A stretch of 64,000 nucleotides of DNA from Amycolatopsis sp. DSM 110486 (GCF_019468465.1 NZ_CP080519.1:4169001-4233000); one strand, 5' to 3'. Positions 1 to 9,035 are shown, numbered from the stretch's first letter. The notes: generated from the letters alone by a model not told the origin. Program-made: numbers and translations.

Positions 1-889
1 TGAAGCGCTCGTACGCGTCCGGAACGCCCGGAACGTCCGCCAGCCGCTGGAGAACCTCGTGTTCGCGCTCCAATCGTTCGACGGCGTCGACCAGCTCGCG
101 GTCCAGCCCGGCGTGGGGCCGGGCCTCCTTCAGCACGACCTCCGCCCCGTCCGCCCTGCGCTCGGCGACGTACACGCCGCCGCCGTTGGAGAAGTGCAGG
201 GAGCTCGTCACGCGGTAGGGGAACTGCCCCGGATCGCCGCCTTTGCGCGCGGCGAGGCTCGCGTCCAGGCACACCGGAATCTTCACCCAATCGGGTACCG
301 AGAAAACGGGCTCGCGCCGGTCGGGCACGGGTGTACCGTCGGGTTTGCGGATCGCGAGCACCCGTGTGCCGTCGTGTTCCACCCATTGTTCGGCGAATCC
401 GCCATAACGTACGTATAACGGCCCGGATTCGTACCGAAGGTCGCTGAGTACATAAGCGCCGTGTTCGCCAGTCAGCCGCTCGGAAAGATCTTGAAGAACC
501 CGTGTCAGTTCGCGCTCGTCGAGCGGATAAAGCGTGATCAACTTGCCGCTTCCGTCGCGAGGTGCATATTTCGAATTCCGCGCCAGCAGGATGGTCCGGG
601 ACTGCAGGTGCTTGAACGCCACGCGACGGTCCACGCAGTACTCGTGCACTGCCGCCAGCACGCGGTCCGCATTGTCCATTCCGGCCGAAACGTGGACCTT
701 CCAGCCCTGTTCGGGCAGGTCAACGCCCTGCGGGTGCAGCACGCGCCAGATGCCGCGCGTGCCCACCGTCCACATCGGTCCCGGCGCCGGCAGCCCGGCG
801 GCGAAGTCGTCGGCGGGCGCTCCGGTTTCGCGTTGTTCGTCGAAGAACAGCGGATCCGCGAAGCAGAACGCTTCATACCGCATGTCCAT
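1..889 (-). CDS. Class III lanthionine synthetase LanKC, N-terminal part (cut by window start)
   Basis: About 296 codons are visible, read leftwards from ATG at 889. A GGAGG lies 10 bases upstream of that ATG. The opening MDMRYEAFCFADPLFFDEQ resembles the first residues of class III lanthipeptide synthetases (LanKC/RamC type). These normally run about 850-900 aa as lyase, Ser/Thr kinase and C-terminal cyclase domains. Visible here are the lyase region (about 1-220) and the first part of the kinase lobe, with VVLKEARP as the likely ATP-binding lysine. The family phosphorylates and eliminates Ser/Thr of a precursor peptide and then forms lanthionine or labionin rings. Codon 158 is TTA (plus-strand 416-418), a rare codon that in streptomycetes makes translation depend on bldA. 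Kinase and cyclase motifs lie outside the window, so activity cannot be judged. Confidence 0.85.
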   Translation of the reverse strand, partial: MDMRYEAFCFADPLFFDEQRETGAPADDFAAGLPAPGPMWTVGTRGIWRVLHPQGVDLPEQGWKVHVSAGMDNADRVLAAVHEYCVDRRVAFKHLQSRTILLARNSKYAPRDGSGKLITLYPLDERELTRVLQDLSERLTGEHGAYVLSDLRYESGPLYVRYGGFAEQWVEHDGTRVLAIRKPDGTPVPDRREPVFSVPDWVKIPVCLDASLAARKGGDPGQFPYRVTSSLHFSNGGGVYVAERRADGAEVVLKEARPHAGLDRELVDAVERLEREHEVLQRLADVPGVPDAYERF

Positions 890-1423
890 GAAACCGCACC
901 CTCCGCGTACTTCCGCACTCCCTGACGAGGAATATTCCCGCACGCCGGAGGTGTAAAGGCCAATCCGCCAACCCGGGGGTTCGGCTGGGCTGATCAGGGT
1001 AGACAGAAGTGCCGCCGAAGTCCGAAACCGGGGACCCTGTGTGATTTCACGGATTACTCGACCACTCGGTCGTGGTGTAACACCCGGCTCGTCGCATTGT
1101 TCATGCAGGTCCGGCGAAGTGCGGCATACTCTGCCGATCGTTACCGATCCGACCACAGTCACGGCCGAATGGCTTCGTGGCGGCGGTTACGTGCCGCGTG
1201 GGGGTCGGCCTACTTTTGGCCGGATCAGTAACTGTACCGTGAAATTGGCAGAATGCCATCAACGGATTCCGGTGCCCGATTTCGACGGCAGCGTGGAGCT
1301 GGGGGACGGCTCAGTCCACAGGAGACCGACGGTCGTGGCGCCGGCCACGTCGGCGGCCCTCGGCGAACAGCCCCGGAAACGCCAGCGGGTACGTTGTGGC
1401 CAGCGCGGCAGAAGGAGGAACGG
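890..1423. other. Intergenic region upstream of lanKC
   Basis: This is the divergent spacer between the LanKC gene (minus) and the membrane-protein pair (plus). It holds the lanKC ribosome site and a less GC-rich segment around 1040-1260 that probably carries promoters. I looked on the minus strand for a LanA precursor (leader plus Ser/Thr/Cys-rich core). The only short open frame of note is about 51 codons, reading left from 1259. It lacks a Ser-x-x-Ser-x-x-Cys type core, so I do not call a precursor gene. The precursor may lie beyond the window start. Confidence 0.5.
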
Positions 1424-1789
1424 GTGATTCTCGGTTTCGCGGTGGCGGTGGCGGTGTGCGCACTGCTGGTCGCGCTGTGGAGCTTCCTGCAGGCCGCGCG
1501 AAAACGCCTGCCGGACACCCCGCTGCTCGTCGCGCTCGGTGTGGTCGAGGTGCTGCTGATCGCCCAGCTCGTGGTCGGCATCGTGCTGCTCGCGAGCGGT
1601 GAGAAGCCCGGCAGCCTCGCCACGTTCCTGGCCTACCTGATCGGCTGCCTGGTCGTGCTGCCGGTCGGCGCGGTGTGGGCGCTGGCCGAGCGGAGCCGGT
1701 CGAGCACGGTCGTGCTCGGCATCGCCTGCCTGGCCATCCCGGTGATGGTGCTGCGACTGAACGAGGTGTGGAGTGGAGCAAGCGCGTAA
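1424..1789 (+). CDS. Small integral membrane protein
   Basis: A protein of 121 aa with four hydrophobic segments (about 1-20, 33-53, 62-83 and 92-110), short loops and a basic patch after the first helix. The GTG start at 1424 is preceded by AGGAGG 6-7 bases upstream, which decides the start against longer open frames. I recognise no family or catalytic motif. It overlaps the next gene by 17 bases and the two proteins are of similar size and topology. They are probably co-translated, possibly as a two-subunit membrane complex. Function is unknown. Confidence 0.65.
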   Translation: MILGFAVAVAVCALLVALWSFLQAARKRLPDTPLLVALGVVEVLLIAQLVVGIVLLASGEKPGSLATFLAYLIGCLVVLPVGAVWALAERSRSSTVVLGIACLAIPVMVLRLNEVWSGASA

Positions 1790-2183
1790 GACGGCCACGG
1801 GCCCGGGCCGGGTGCTGGTCGCGGTGTACGCGATCTTCGCGCTGGCCGCGACCTCGCGCGCCGGCGTCCAGATCGGCACGAAGTTCCACGAAGCGCCGCT
1901 GGCCTACGTGCTCTCGGCCTTCGCCGCCGTCGTCTACCTCCTCGCGACCTTCGCCCTCGCCAAAGGCGGCGAACGCTGGTGGCGCGTCGCGCTCGTGGCC
2001 TGCAGCGTCGAGTTCCTCGGGGTGCTGACGATCGGCACCCTCAGCATCTTCGACCGCCAGGCCTTCCCCGACGCCACGGTGTGGTCGGTCTACGGCCAGG
2101 GTTACGTCTTCATCCCGCTCGTGCTGCCGCTGGTCGGCCTGTACTGGCTGTGGCGGACGGCCCCCCAGCGAGTCTCGGCCTGA
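1773..2183 (+). CDS. Small integral membrane protein, second of an overlapping pair
   Basis: A protein of 136 aa with four predicted membrane helices (about 13-32, 43-63, 70-92 and 106-127). The ATG lies inside the end of the preceding gene, so translation is probably coupled. Many actinobacterial proteins annotated only as integral membrane protein look like this. I see no signature motif. It probably functions with the upstream membrane protein. Function is unknown. Confidence 0.65.
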   Translation: MEQARKTATGPGRVLVAVYAIFALAATSRAGVQIGTKFHEAPLAYVLSAFAAVVYLLATFALAKGGERWWRVALVACSVEFLGVLTIGTLSIFDRQAFPDATVWSVYGQGYVFIPLVLPLVGLYWLWRTAPQRVSA

Positions 2184-2354
2184 GCTGCGGAAACGCGGTT
2201 TCCCCGGCTACTTTCGCCGGTTCCGGCACCCGGACAAATCCCCTGATGATCAGGGCCGCTTCGGGTCCCAGACCGCCTCGACCAGGCGACCGGGAAGGGT
2301 CCGCACCGCTTCGTGGTTGTCACCCAAGAGAACCCGTAGCGGAACGAGGAGACC

Positions 2355-2732
2355 ATGGCCCAACCCACGCAGAAGATCCCCGGCCCCGACCACCCGATCA
2401 CGGTCGAGGTCAACCTGGCGCGCGTGCTCGTGAAGCTGGGCGACACGGTCATCGCCGACACGACCCGGGCGCAGGTGCTGCGCGAGTCCACCTACCCGGC
2501 GGTGCAGTACATCCCGCGTGAGGACGTCGACTTCGCAGCCCTCGCGCGGACCGAGCACCACACGTACTGCCCGTACAAGGGCAACGCGTCCTACTACTCT
2601 CTGACCCCGGCCGGCTCCGCGGGCGACAACGCCGTCTGGACGTACGAGGAGCCCTACGACGCGGTGTCCCCGATCAGGGACCACCTCGCGTTCTACGCGG
2701 ACCGCGTCTCGATCGAGGAACTGCCCGCCTGA
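2355..2732 (+). CDS. DUF427 domain protein
   Basis: A protein of 125 aa matching the DUF427 family along its length. It has the N-terminal strand with VKLGDTVIADTTRAQVLRE, then YIPREDVDFAAL, then TYCPYKGNASYY, the family's most recognisable block, and a C-terminal YEEPYDAVSPIRDHLAFY. The family is small, soluble and beta-rich, with no assigned reaction. ATG at 2355 follows GAGGAG at a normal distance. It ends just before a hairpin shared with the convergent gene on the other strand and appears monocistronic. Confidence 0.85.
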   Translation: MAQPTQKIPGPDHPITVEVNLARVLVKLGDTVIADTTRAQVLRESTYPAVQYIPREDVDFAALARTEHHTYCPYKGNASYYSLTPAGSAGDNAVWTYEEPYDAVSPIRDHLAFYADRVSIEELPA

Positions 2733-2738
2733 CCCACG

Positions 2739-2781
2739 AAAAAAAGCCGGGCGCGCCCCGAGAAAACGGAGCGCGCCCGGC
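2739..2781 (-). terminator. Intrinsic terminator of the glycosidase/phosphoesterase gene
   Basis: A perfect 11-bp stem (left arm 2746-2756, right arm 2771-2781) has a loop of 14 bases. Seven A residues sit on the left side, which become a T tract for minus-strand transcription. It can also serve the convergent DUF427 gene. Confidence 0.85.
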
Positions 2782-2789
2782 AACAGAAC

Positions 2790-5700
2790 TCAGCGGGTGA
2801 CGGTCAGCTGAGCCGACCCCGTCACGCCACCGCTGGTCACCGAGATCGTCACGGTGCCCGCGCGGCGAGCCGTGACCTTCCCCGTCACAGCGTCCACCGA
2901 AGCGACGCGAGTGTCGCTCGACGACCACACGTGCGAAGCCGGATCGGCGATCGGCATGGTGGCCGTGGGGAGGTTGTCCCCGCCGACCTCGGCGCCCGTG
3001 GCGGAAGCACTGACCGAAGCACCGACCCGCAGCGAAGCAGCGGGCACCGTCACCGCGATCGACGACAGCACCGGCTCCACCGAGAACTGCACGTCACCAC
3101 GAGCGGTGTGCAGCAGCACGAAGTGGTAGATGCCGCCCTCGTCCGAAGGCGCGTACGCCGGCATGCCGAGGTCCGCGATCGTCAGCTGCGGGATACCGCC
3201 GGCGGCCGGCGACGTCGGGTTGCCCAGCGGGTCGATGACCTGATCGGCGAACCCGCGCGCGTGGCCGTAGACCATCACCACGTGCTTGTCCGGGTGCGTC
3301 TGCTGGTAGCGCTGCACCAGCCGCACGTACATGCGCGCTTCCCACCGGTCGCTGAACTGGCTGTTGGCCACCGGGTGCGGGTCGTACGCCGGCATGTGCG
3401 TGGTCACCAGCACGGTCTGCGACGAGGCGTCCGTGAGCTGCTTGACCAGCCACGGGTACTGCGCCTCGGCGGGCGACTGGAACGCGTCCGACGACTGCAG
3501 GCTGCCGTGCGCGTTGTCGGTGACGATCACCTGCGCGTCGCCGGCCTTGTACTGGTAGTGCGTGGCGCCGAAGACCTGGGCGAAGTTGCCGTTCTCCGGC
3601 AGCACGCCCTGGCTGATCTCGTGGTTGCCCACCACGTCGTGGTACGGCACGCCCAGCGCGGCGATCTTCTGCTGCGCGTACTGCAGGTCGGCGACCGCGC
3701 CGTCGTCCGACATGTCACCCAGTGCCTGCACCGAAGACGGCCGTGCCTGTGAAGGCAACGTCGGCAGCCGGCCCTTGATGGTGTCCATGACGTTCGAAGA
3801 AGCCGAACCCGGGTCGCTCGCCACCATGTGCGCGTCGTCGCCCAGCAGCATCGTCGAGCCCGAACGCGAGAAGTCCGCGGCGTTCTCCGAGAACTTCAGC
3901 CACGACGGGTTCTGCGGAATCGCCTGGTACGGCGGCGTGACCAGCGGACGCGGTGAGTACAGCGCCTGCAGACCGCTCACGTTCAGCGTGCCCGACGTCG
4001 TCTGGCTCGGGTTGATCGTGAGGAAGTCGACGAAGCTGATCCGCAGCGGGAAGTTCAGCCCCGGCGGCAGCGTCGCGATGGCCAGGCGCCAGTCCTGCCA
4101 CGTCACCGTGGTCGGGTACAGCGTGGTGGTGGCACCGTCGATGCCGATGTACGACTCGGCCAGCTGGATGCCGGTGCCGTCGCCCTTCACCCACACGCCG
4201 ATGCCGGTCGGGTTCTGACCGCTGGTGTTGGCGCCGGCCGTGATCGTGGACTTCGGCGACAGCACGAGCTGCTTCACGCCGGAGCCCGCGGGCATCGTGT
4301 ACGTCAGCTGCGTCGAGGCCGAAGCCGTCGATCCCGGCGGGACGACGCCCGGCGCGGCGACCATCGTGGCCGGCTGGCCCGTGGTGTTGCGCAGGCTCCA
4401 CGCGGCCGGGTCGCTGAAGTCGTTGAGCTCCTGCGACACGCTGCCGATGGCCACGGTCGCGGTCGCTGTGGCGCCGCCGACCTTCGCCGTCACCTTCTCC
4501 AGGCCCGAGTTCACCGCGTCCGCCGTGAAGACACCGGACTTGTCGACGCTGCCGAGCGACGCGTCGCTCACCGACCACGAAGCCGCGGCGGCGGGGATGG
4601 CGACCGCGGTGCCCGTGGACGTCGAGCCGGACAAGGTGAACGTCTGCGTGCCACCGTTGTTCAGTTCCGGGTCGGTGGGGGAGATCTGCAACGACCCGAG
4701 CCGGTCGACGACCCGCAGCGGCTGCACGGAGACCGCGATGCCCGCGCGGGCGATCAGCACGCCGGTGCCCGCGTGGCCCGCGGTGAACTGGCCGTCCTTC
4801 CACGAACCGAGCGTCGAGGGCACGACCTGCACGGACGCCTTCTCGCGCGCGGGGTTGCCGAGCGAGTCGAGGCCGAACGCGGGGACCGGCACGGTCGCGC
4901 CGGGCACCGTGTCCACGCCCTTGCCGCCGTTCACGACCATCGTGCGCGCGAAGCCGGGGGCCTGCTCGGTCGAGTAGAGGAACAGGCCGTTGGCGACGGG
5001 CCGCTCGTGGCCGTCCGACGGGTTGTTCATCACCGAAACGGCGGGGTCACCCGGCTTGCGGGCGGCCATCTCGGTGGAGCCGCCGCCGTCGAAGAGCACG
5101 GCGTTGTACGCGCCGTGGGCCACCATGTAGCCCGCGACCTGCGCCGGCGTAACGCCCAGTGCCGCGCTCGCACCGAGGCGCCCGTCGAGCGTGGCGATGA
5201 TCGTGTGCTTGCCGTCCTTGCTCACGCCGACCACGGTCTCGGGGTTGACGCCGCCCGGCGGGTTGCCGGTCGGGTCGTTGTAGACCGCGCCGTCGCGCAC
5301 CAGCATGGTCGAGCCGGACAGCAGCTGCTTGAGGCCGCCGGTGTCGGCCGTGACCGACACCGAGTCTCCACTGTGGACAGTGGTCGACAGCCACGTGCCG
5401 CCCGCGCCGCCGCCGAGGAGGCCGAGCTGGCCCTTCGCCAGGGCCGGCGCCGCGGTGACGCCCGTCTGCACGGAGTCGACGACGAACGTGCCCGTCTTCG
5501 TCTCGTGCCCGAGCGCGAGCGTGCTCGCCGGGAGAGCCGTCGCGCCGCCGAGGTCGGGGGTGATCTCGGTGATGCCGCCGGACGCGACGTCGTTGACAAC
5601 GTTGACAGAGGTCAGGGGAGTGCTCGTGGCACCGTCGGTGACCGAGCCGGAGAACGTCTGCGGGCCGAGCACCATCGTGCCGTCGGCGCGCACGCCGAGC

Positions 5701-6167
5701 TGCGCGTTGAAGTTCGGGCGCGGGCTCTTGAGTAGCTTGCCGTTCGTGATCACACCGCCGAGCGGGCGGCCGCTGGCGTTGATCTCGAAGAAGTCGCCGT
5801 TGACGCCGGCCACCGCGTGGGTGCGGGCGGCCATCGAGCTCACCGTCTCGTCGGCCGGGTTGGTGATCACGTCGCCGGCTTCGACCACGCCGAGGCGTAC
5901 GTTCGGGTCACCGAGGTTCACGTCGAGCACCTGGGTGTGCTGGCGGCCGCCGACGGTGTCGTAGGTCTCGGAGTACTGGGTCACGCCGCGCGTGACGGTC
6001 ACCGGCGTCGTCTTCGTCTGGTCGACGACGAGGCTCCAGTTCGTGGGAGTGGCCGGCAGCCACGGCTTCGGTGTCGCCGCCTCCGCCGTTCCGGCGGCCC
6101 CGGAGGTGACCACGCTTCCCGCGAGCAGCGCGGCGACCACCGCGCTGCTTCTTCGACTGCGTTTCAA
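2790..6167 (-). CDS. Secreted phosphodiester glycosidase / metallophosphoesterase fusion with Ig-like domains
   Basis: A protein of 1125 aa. The TTG start at 6167 lies five bases after GAGGAGCT and gives a clean signal peptide (about 1-31). Residues about 70-400 match the phosphodiester glycosidase (NAGPA, formerly DUF2233) fold, with GVNGDFFEIN and VLFDGGGSTEM. Next come Ig/Big2-like and carbohydrate-binding-like regions (about 420-730). A calcineurin-type phosphoesterase follows, with DAH, GDMSD, GNHE, THMP and GHARG motifs in the usual order. The last 90 residues look like a Big2 domain (SSSDTRVASVD). NAGPA-type enzymes remove phosphodiester-linked sugars and the second module hydrolyses phosphate esters. 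The protein probably strips phosphate from wall or environmental polymers outside the cell. Substrate is inferred, not known. Confidence 0.85.
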   Translation of the reverse strand: MKRSRRSSAVVAALLAGSVVTSGAAGTAEAATPKPWLPATPTNWSLVVDQTKTTPVTVTRGVTQYSETYDTVGGRQHTQVLDVNLGDPNVRLGVVEAGDVITNPADETVSSMAARTHAVAGVNGDFFEINASGRPLGGVITNGKLLKSPRPNFNAQLGVRADGTMVLGPQTFSGSVTDGATSTPLTSVNVVNDVASGGITEITPDLGGATALPASTLALGHETKTGTFVVDSVQTGVTAAPALAKGQLGLLGGGAGGTWLSTTVHSGDSVSVTADTGGLKQLLSGSTMLVRDGAVYNDPTGNPPGGVNPETVVGVSKDGKHTIIATLDGRLGASAALGVTPAQVAGYMVAHGAYNAVLFDGGGSTEMAARKPGDPAVSVMNNPSDGHERPVANGLFLYSTEQAPGFARTMVVNGGKGVDTVPGATVPVPAFGLDSLGNPAREKASVQVVPSTLGSWKDGQFTAGHAGTGVLIARAGIAVSVQPLRVVDRLGSLQISPTDPELNNGGTQTFTLSGSTSTGTAVAIPAAAASWSVSDASLGSVDKSGVFTADAVNSGLEKVTAKVGGATATATVAIGSVSQELNDFSDPAAWSLRNTTGQPATMVAAPGVVPPGSTASASTQLTYTMPAGSGVKQLVLSPKSTITAGANTSGQNPTGIGVWVKGDGTGIQLAESYIGIDGATTTLYPTTVTWQDWRLAIATLPPGLNFPLRISFVDFLTINPSQTTSGTLNVSGLQALYSPRPLVTPPYQAIPQNPSWLKFSENAADFSRSGSTMLLGDDAHMVASDPGSASSNVMDTIKGRLPTLPSQARPSSVQALGDMSDDGAVADLQYAQQKIAALGVPYHDVVGNHEISQGVLPENGNFAQVFGATHYQYKAGDAQVIVTDNAHGSLQSSDAFQSPAEAQYPWLVKQLTDASSQTVLVTTHMPAYDPHPVANSQFSDRWEARMYVRLVQRYQQTHPDKHVVMVYGHARGFADQVIDPLGNPTSPAAGGIPQLTIADLGMPAYAPSDEGGIYHFVLLHTARGDVQFSVEPVLSSIAVTVPAASLRVGASVSASATGAEVGGDNLPTATMPIADPASHVWSSSDTRVASVDAVTGKVTARRAGTVTISVTSGGVTGSAQLTVTR

Positions 6168-6369
6168 GACAGCTCCTCGCTCGGGTGCACCGGGATGTGC
6201 GCACGTCACCCCAGCACTGCCCGGTGAAAACAAGATGTCGCGCCGTCGGCGACGAGGGATGCGGCAGGGAACGGGCGGCTCCGATTCGGGCGAAACGCCG
6301 CGTGGGTTGCACCACACGAGCGGGGGTAGCCGTGAGAAGCCCCGCTACGCGCTGGTGTTGCCTAGGTCA

Positions 6370-6426
6370 TAACGTTGATACGGGAATGCTCTAGCGCGGA
6401 TACGAGTTCAGCTGTAACGTTGGTAC
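6370..6426. promoter_or_regulatory. Direct-repeat candidate operator upstream of the SDR pair
   Basis: TAACGTTGATAC (6370-6381) and TAACGTTGGTAC (6415-6426) match at 11 of 12 positions, 45 bp apart. The second is itself partly palindromic. They lie 33-90 bases before the first SDR start, where a TetR- or MarR-type repressor would act. No regulator gene is adjacent. Confidence 0.4.
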
Positions 6427-6458
6427 CAATCGAGCGAAACGACGATACGGAGACTGAG

Positions 6459-7202
6459 ATGACCAGCAACGAGACCACGCAGCGTGTCGCGATCGTGACC
6501 GGCGGGTCGGGCGGAATCGGCCGGGTCGTGGCCGAGCGCCTGGCCAAGGACGGCATGCAGGTGCTGGTGCACTACTCGGGCAACCCGCAGCGCGCCGACG
6601 AGGTCGTGGCCGCGATCACCGCCGCCGGCGGCACCGCGAGCTCGGCGCAGGCCGACGTGGCGGACGAGGCCCAGGTCGAGGCCCTGTTCGACACCGCGGA
6701 GCAGCGTTACGGCGGGGTCGACGTGGTCGTGCACACCGCCGGGATCATGCTCCTGGCCCCGCTGACCGAGCTCAAGCTCGACGACCTGGACCGCATGCAC
6801 CGCGTCAACATCCGCGGCACCTTCGTGGTCGACCAGCAGGCCGCCCGCCGGCTGCGCTCCGGCGGCGCCCTGATCAACTTCTCGACGTCGGTGACCAAGC
6901 TGGCGCTGAACAACTACACCGCCTACGCCGCTTCCAAGGGCGCGGTCGACGCGATCACCCTGATCCTGGCCCGCGAGCTGCGCGGACGTGACATCACCGT
7001 CAACGCCGTGGCCCCCGGCCCCACCGCCACCGCGCTGTTCCTCGAAGGCAAGCCGCAGGAAGTCATCGACCGCCTCGCCAAGGTCCCGCCGCTCGAGCGC
7101 CTCGCCGTGCCCGAAGACGTCGCCGAAGCCGTCGCCTTCCTCGCCGGCCCGGCCCGCTGGGTCAACGGCCAGGTCATCTACGCCAACGGCGGAGCCATCT
7201 GA
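6459..7202 (+). CDS. SDR family oxidoreductase (3-oxoacyl-ACP reductase-like)
   Basis: A 247-aa classical short-chain dehydrogenase/reductase. TGGSGGIG near residue 16 is the Rossmann dinucleotide site. HTAG replaces the usual NNAG. The catalytic Ser lies in NFSTSVT and the Tyr/Lys pair in YAASK. The ATG at 6459, with GGAG seven bases before it, is preferred to an upstream in-frame ATG that would add 28 residues without family similarity. The sequence resembles NADP-dependent FabG-like reductases of unknown substrate. It is followed after 47 bases by a second SDR gene, so the two probably form an operon. Confidence 0.85.
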   Translation: MTSNETTQRVAIVTGGSGGIGRVVAERLAKDGMQVLVHYSGNPQRADEVVAAITAAGGTASSAQADVADEAQVEALFDTAEQRYGGVDVVVHTAGIMLLAPLTELKLDDLDRMHRVNIRGTFVVDQQAARRLRSGGALINFSTSVTKLALNNYTAYAASKGAVDAITLILARELRGRDITVNAVAPGPTATALFLEGKPQEVIDRLAKVPPLERLAVPEDVAEAVAFLAGPARWVNGQVIYANGGAI

Positions 7203-7249
7203 GCTCGCCGCTCACCCCCACCCGCCTGCTGGTTCGAAGGAGAACTCCC

Positions 7250-8140
7250 ATGTCCCAGACCATCGTCATCACCGGTGCTTCCAGCGGCTTCGGCGCCCTC
7301 ACCGCCCGCGCGCTGGCCGAGGGGGGCCACACCGTCTACGCCGGCATGCGCGAGACGGCCGGCCGCAACGCCCCGCAGGTCCAGGCCGTCGCCGACTACT
7401 CGAAGGAGCACGATGTCGACCTGCGTGCCATCGAGCTGGACGTGAACTCGCAGGACTCCATCGACGCGGCTGTCGCACGGATCGAGGCCGACAGAGGCAC
7501 CATCGACGTGCTGATCCACAACGCCGGTCACATGGTCACCGGCCCGGCCGAGGCCTTCACGCCGGAACAGCTCGCGGAACTCTACGACGTGAACGTGCTC
7601 AGCACCCAGCGCGTGAACCGCGCCGTGCTGCCCGGCATGCGCCGCCGTGGCGAGGGCCTGGTCGTGTGGGTCTCCAGCTCCAGCGTCAAGGGCGGCACCC
7701 CGCCGTACCTCGCGCCGTACTTCGCCGCGAAGGCCGGCATGGACGCCCTCGCCGTCAGCTACTCGACCGAGCTGACCCGGTGGGGCATCGAGACGTCGAT
7801 CGTGGTCCCCGGCGCCTTCACCTCGGGCACCAACCACTTCGCCCACTCGGGCCGCCCGGCCGACGACGCCGTGGTCGCCGACTACGAGACCAAGTACGCC
7901 GGCCTGATGGAGCAGGTCTCGGGCAAGCTCGCCGCCCTGGAGCCGGCCGACGCCGACGTCTCTTCGGTCGCCGCCGAGATCGCCCGCATCGTCGCCATGC
8001 CCCGCGGCGAACGTCCGTACCGCGTGATCATCGACCCGTCCGACGACGGTTCGGCCGAGGTCTCGGCGGTCGCCGACCGCATCCACCGCGAGTTCTACGA
8101 GCGCATCGACCTGGCGGATCTGCTCACGATCCGGAAGTGA
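7250..8140 (+). CDS. SDR family oxidoreductase
   Basis: A 296-aa SDR with TGASSGFG (glycine-rich NAD(P) site), HNAG, SSSS around the catalytic serine, and YFAAK in place of the classical YxxxK. This subgroup resembles actinobacterial proteins annotated as SDR oxidoreductases with a longer substrate-binding C-terminus. Start ATG follows AAGGAG seven bases upstream. It is the second gene of a two-SDR operon and ends at a strong hairpin. Substrate is unknown. Confidence 0.85.
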   Translation: MSQTIVITGASSGFGALTARALAEGGHTVYAGMRETAGRNAPQVQAVADYSKEHDVDLRAIELDVNSQDSIDAAVARIEADRGTIDVLIHNAGHMVTGPAEAFTPEQLAELYDVNVLSTQRVNRAVLPGMRRRGEGLVVWVSSSSVKGGTPPYLAPYFAAKAGMDALAVSYSTELTRWGIETSIVVPGAFTSGTNHFAHSGRPADDAVVADYETKYAGLMEQVSGKLAALEPADADVSSVAAEIARIVAMPRGERPYRVIIDPSDDGSAEVSAVADRIHREFYERIDLADLLTIRK

Positions 8141-8162
8141 CCGTCCGGAAGGGACCGTGCAC

Positions 8163-8192
8163 AAGGGAGGGAAGCCCCGGCTTCCCTCCCTT
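8163..8192. terminator. Bidirectional hairpin between convergent genes
   Basis: A perfect 14-bp stem with a 2-base centre lies between the stop of the second SDR gene and the stop of the lipoprotein gene on the other strand. It ends in TT on the plus side only, so it is a terminator of the actinobacterial type without a long U tract. Confidence 0.7.
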
Positions 8193-8200
8193 CGCCGTAC

Positions 8201-8854
8201 CTACTTCAGCCGGATGACGATCCCCGTCAGTCCGCTCAGGACGCTCGCCACGCCCGCCCGCACGGCCGCCGCCGCCCGTTCCGGGGTGAAGGACCCCGGG
8301 TCGTCGCCCGTGGCGGTCATGAGGCCGGCGCCGCGGAAGGTGGCGCCCGGCCAGTTGGCGGCGGTGACGTTGGCGGTCGGTTCCGCGATCTCCGCGCCGA
8401 GCACGAGGAACTGCCGGTCGAGGTGGCCGGCGGTGACCACGGTGATCGCGTCGACGAGTTCGCTGCCGGCAGTGATGATGAGGTCCGGGGCGAGGTTCAT
8501 GGCCTCGACGATGCTGTCGGTGTGGCGGACGGGATCGTCGGCCGTGACGACCTTGAGGCTCACCTGCTCTTGCTCGGCCCAGTCCTTGACCGCGCCGACC
8601 AGGGTTTTCGTCTGCGGGTCGTCGCCGGCGGTCAGGAGCACCACGCGGTAGCCCGGCGCCGGGTGCACGGCGTCCCACGAACCCGGCCGCGGGGTGATCG
8701 TCGCTTCCGGAGTCGGTGGCGTACTGGTGAATCCCTGACCGAGCACGCCGACGGCGGTGGGCGCGGGGTGTGGTCCCGACCAATCGTCGGTGGCGCCGCA
8801 CCCGCTCAGGAGCACTGCCGTCAGTGCGCCGACGACCACGAATCGTGAACGCAA
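8201..8854 (-). CDS. Lipoprotein with periplasmic-binding (BMP/PnrA-like) fold
   Basis: A protein of about 217 aa. The TTG start at 8854 gives a short basic N-terminus, a hydrophobic segment and the lipobox LLSGC, so it should be anchored outside the membrane. The mature part has GYRVVLLTAGDDPQTKTL, LAPDLIITAGSELVDAI and FLVLGAEIAEPTANV. This alternating beta-alpha pattern is that of the basic-membrane-protein/PnrA family of substrate-binding proteins. It is shorter than a complete PnrA (about 320 aa) and no ABC transporter genes are adjacent, so a binding or sensing role is only inferred. Upstream AAAGGA supports the start moderately. Confidence 0.65.
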   Translation of the reverse strand: MRSRFVVVGALTAVLLSGCGATDDWSGPHPAPTAVGVLGQGFTSTPPTPEATITPRPGSWDAVHPAPGYRVVLLTAGDDPQTKTLVGAVKDWAEQEQVSLKVVTADDPVRHTDSIVEAMNLAPDLIITAGSELVDAITVVTAGHLDRQFLVLGAEIAEPTANVTAANWPGATFRGAGLMTATGDDPGSFTPERAAAAVRAGVASVLSGLTGIVIRLK

Positions 8855-9035
8855 GCCGGATCGTCCTTTCGGGCCAGTGGTGCGCGGATCGGTCTCCTTC
8901 CTACCCGATCGCCGCCCGTTTCCGGTGCGCCGCTTTCTTCCGTCGGAATCCGGTCGCTGCATGTTCGCCCGCCCTCTGCCGTTTGTTCGCCTGAGCCCAG
9001 CAAAGTGCGGGCGAGCAACCGGAAAGAGGAAGTCC

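Noticed and set aside
1104..1259. 51-codon minus-strand frame as a LanA precursor
   Set aside because: No leader-like sequence and no Ser/Thr...Cys core pattern.
8757..9035. N-terminal extension of the HupE/UreJ-type protein
   Set aside because: The extension has no family similarity. ATG 9036 has a ribosome site and begins a proper signal peptide.
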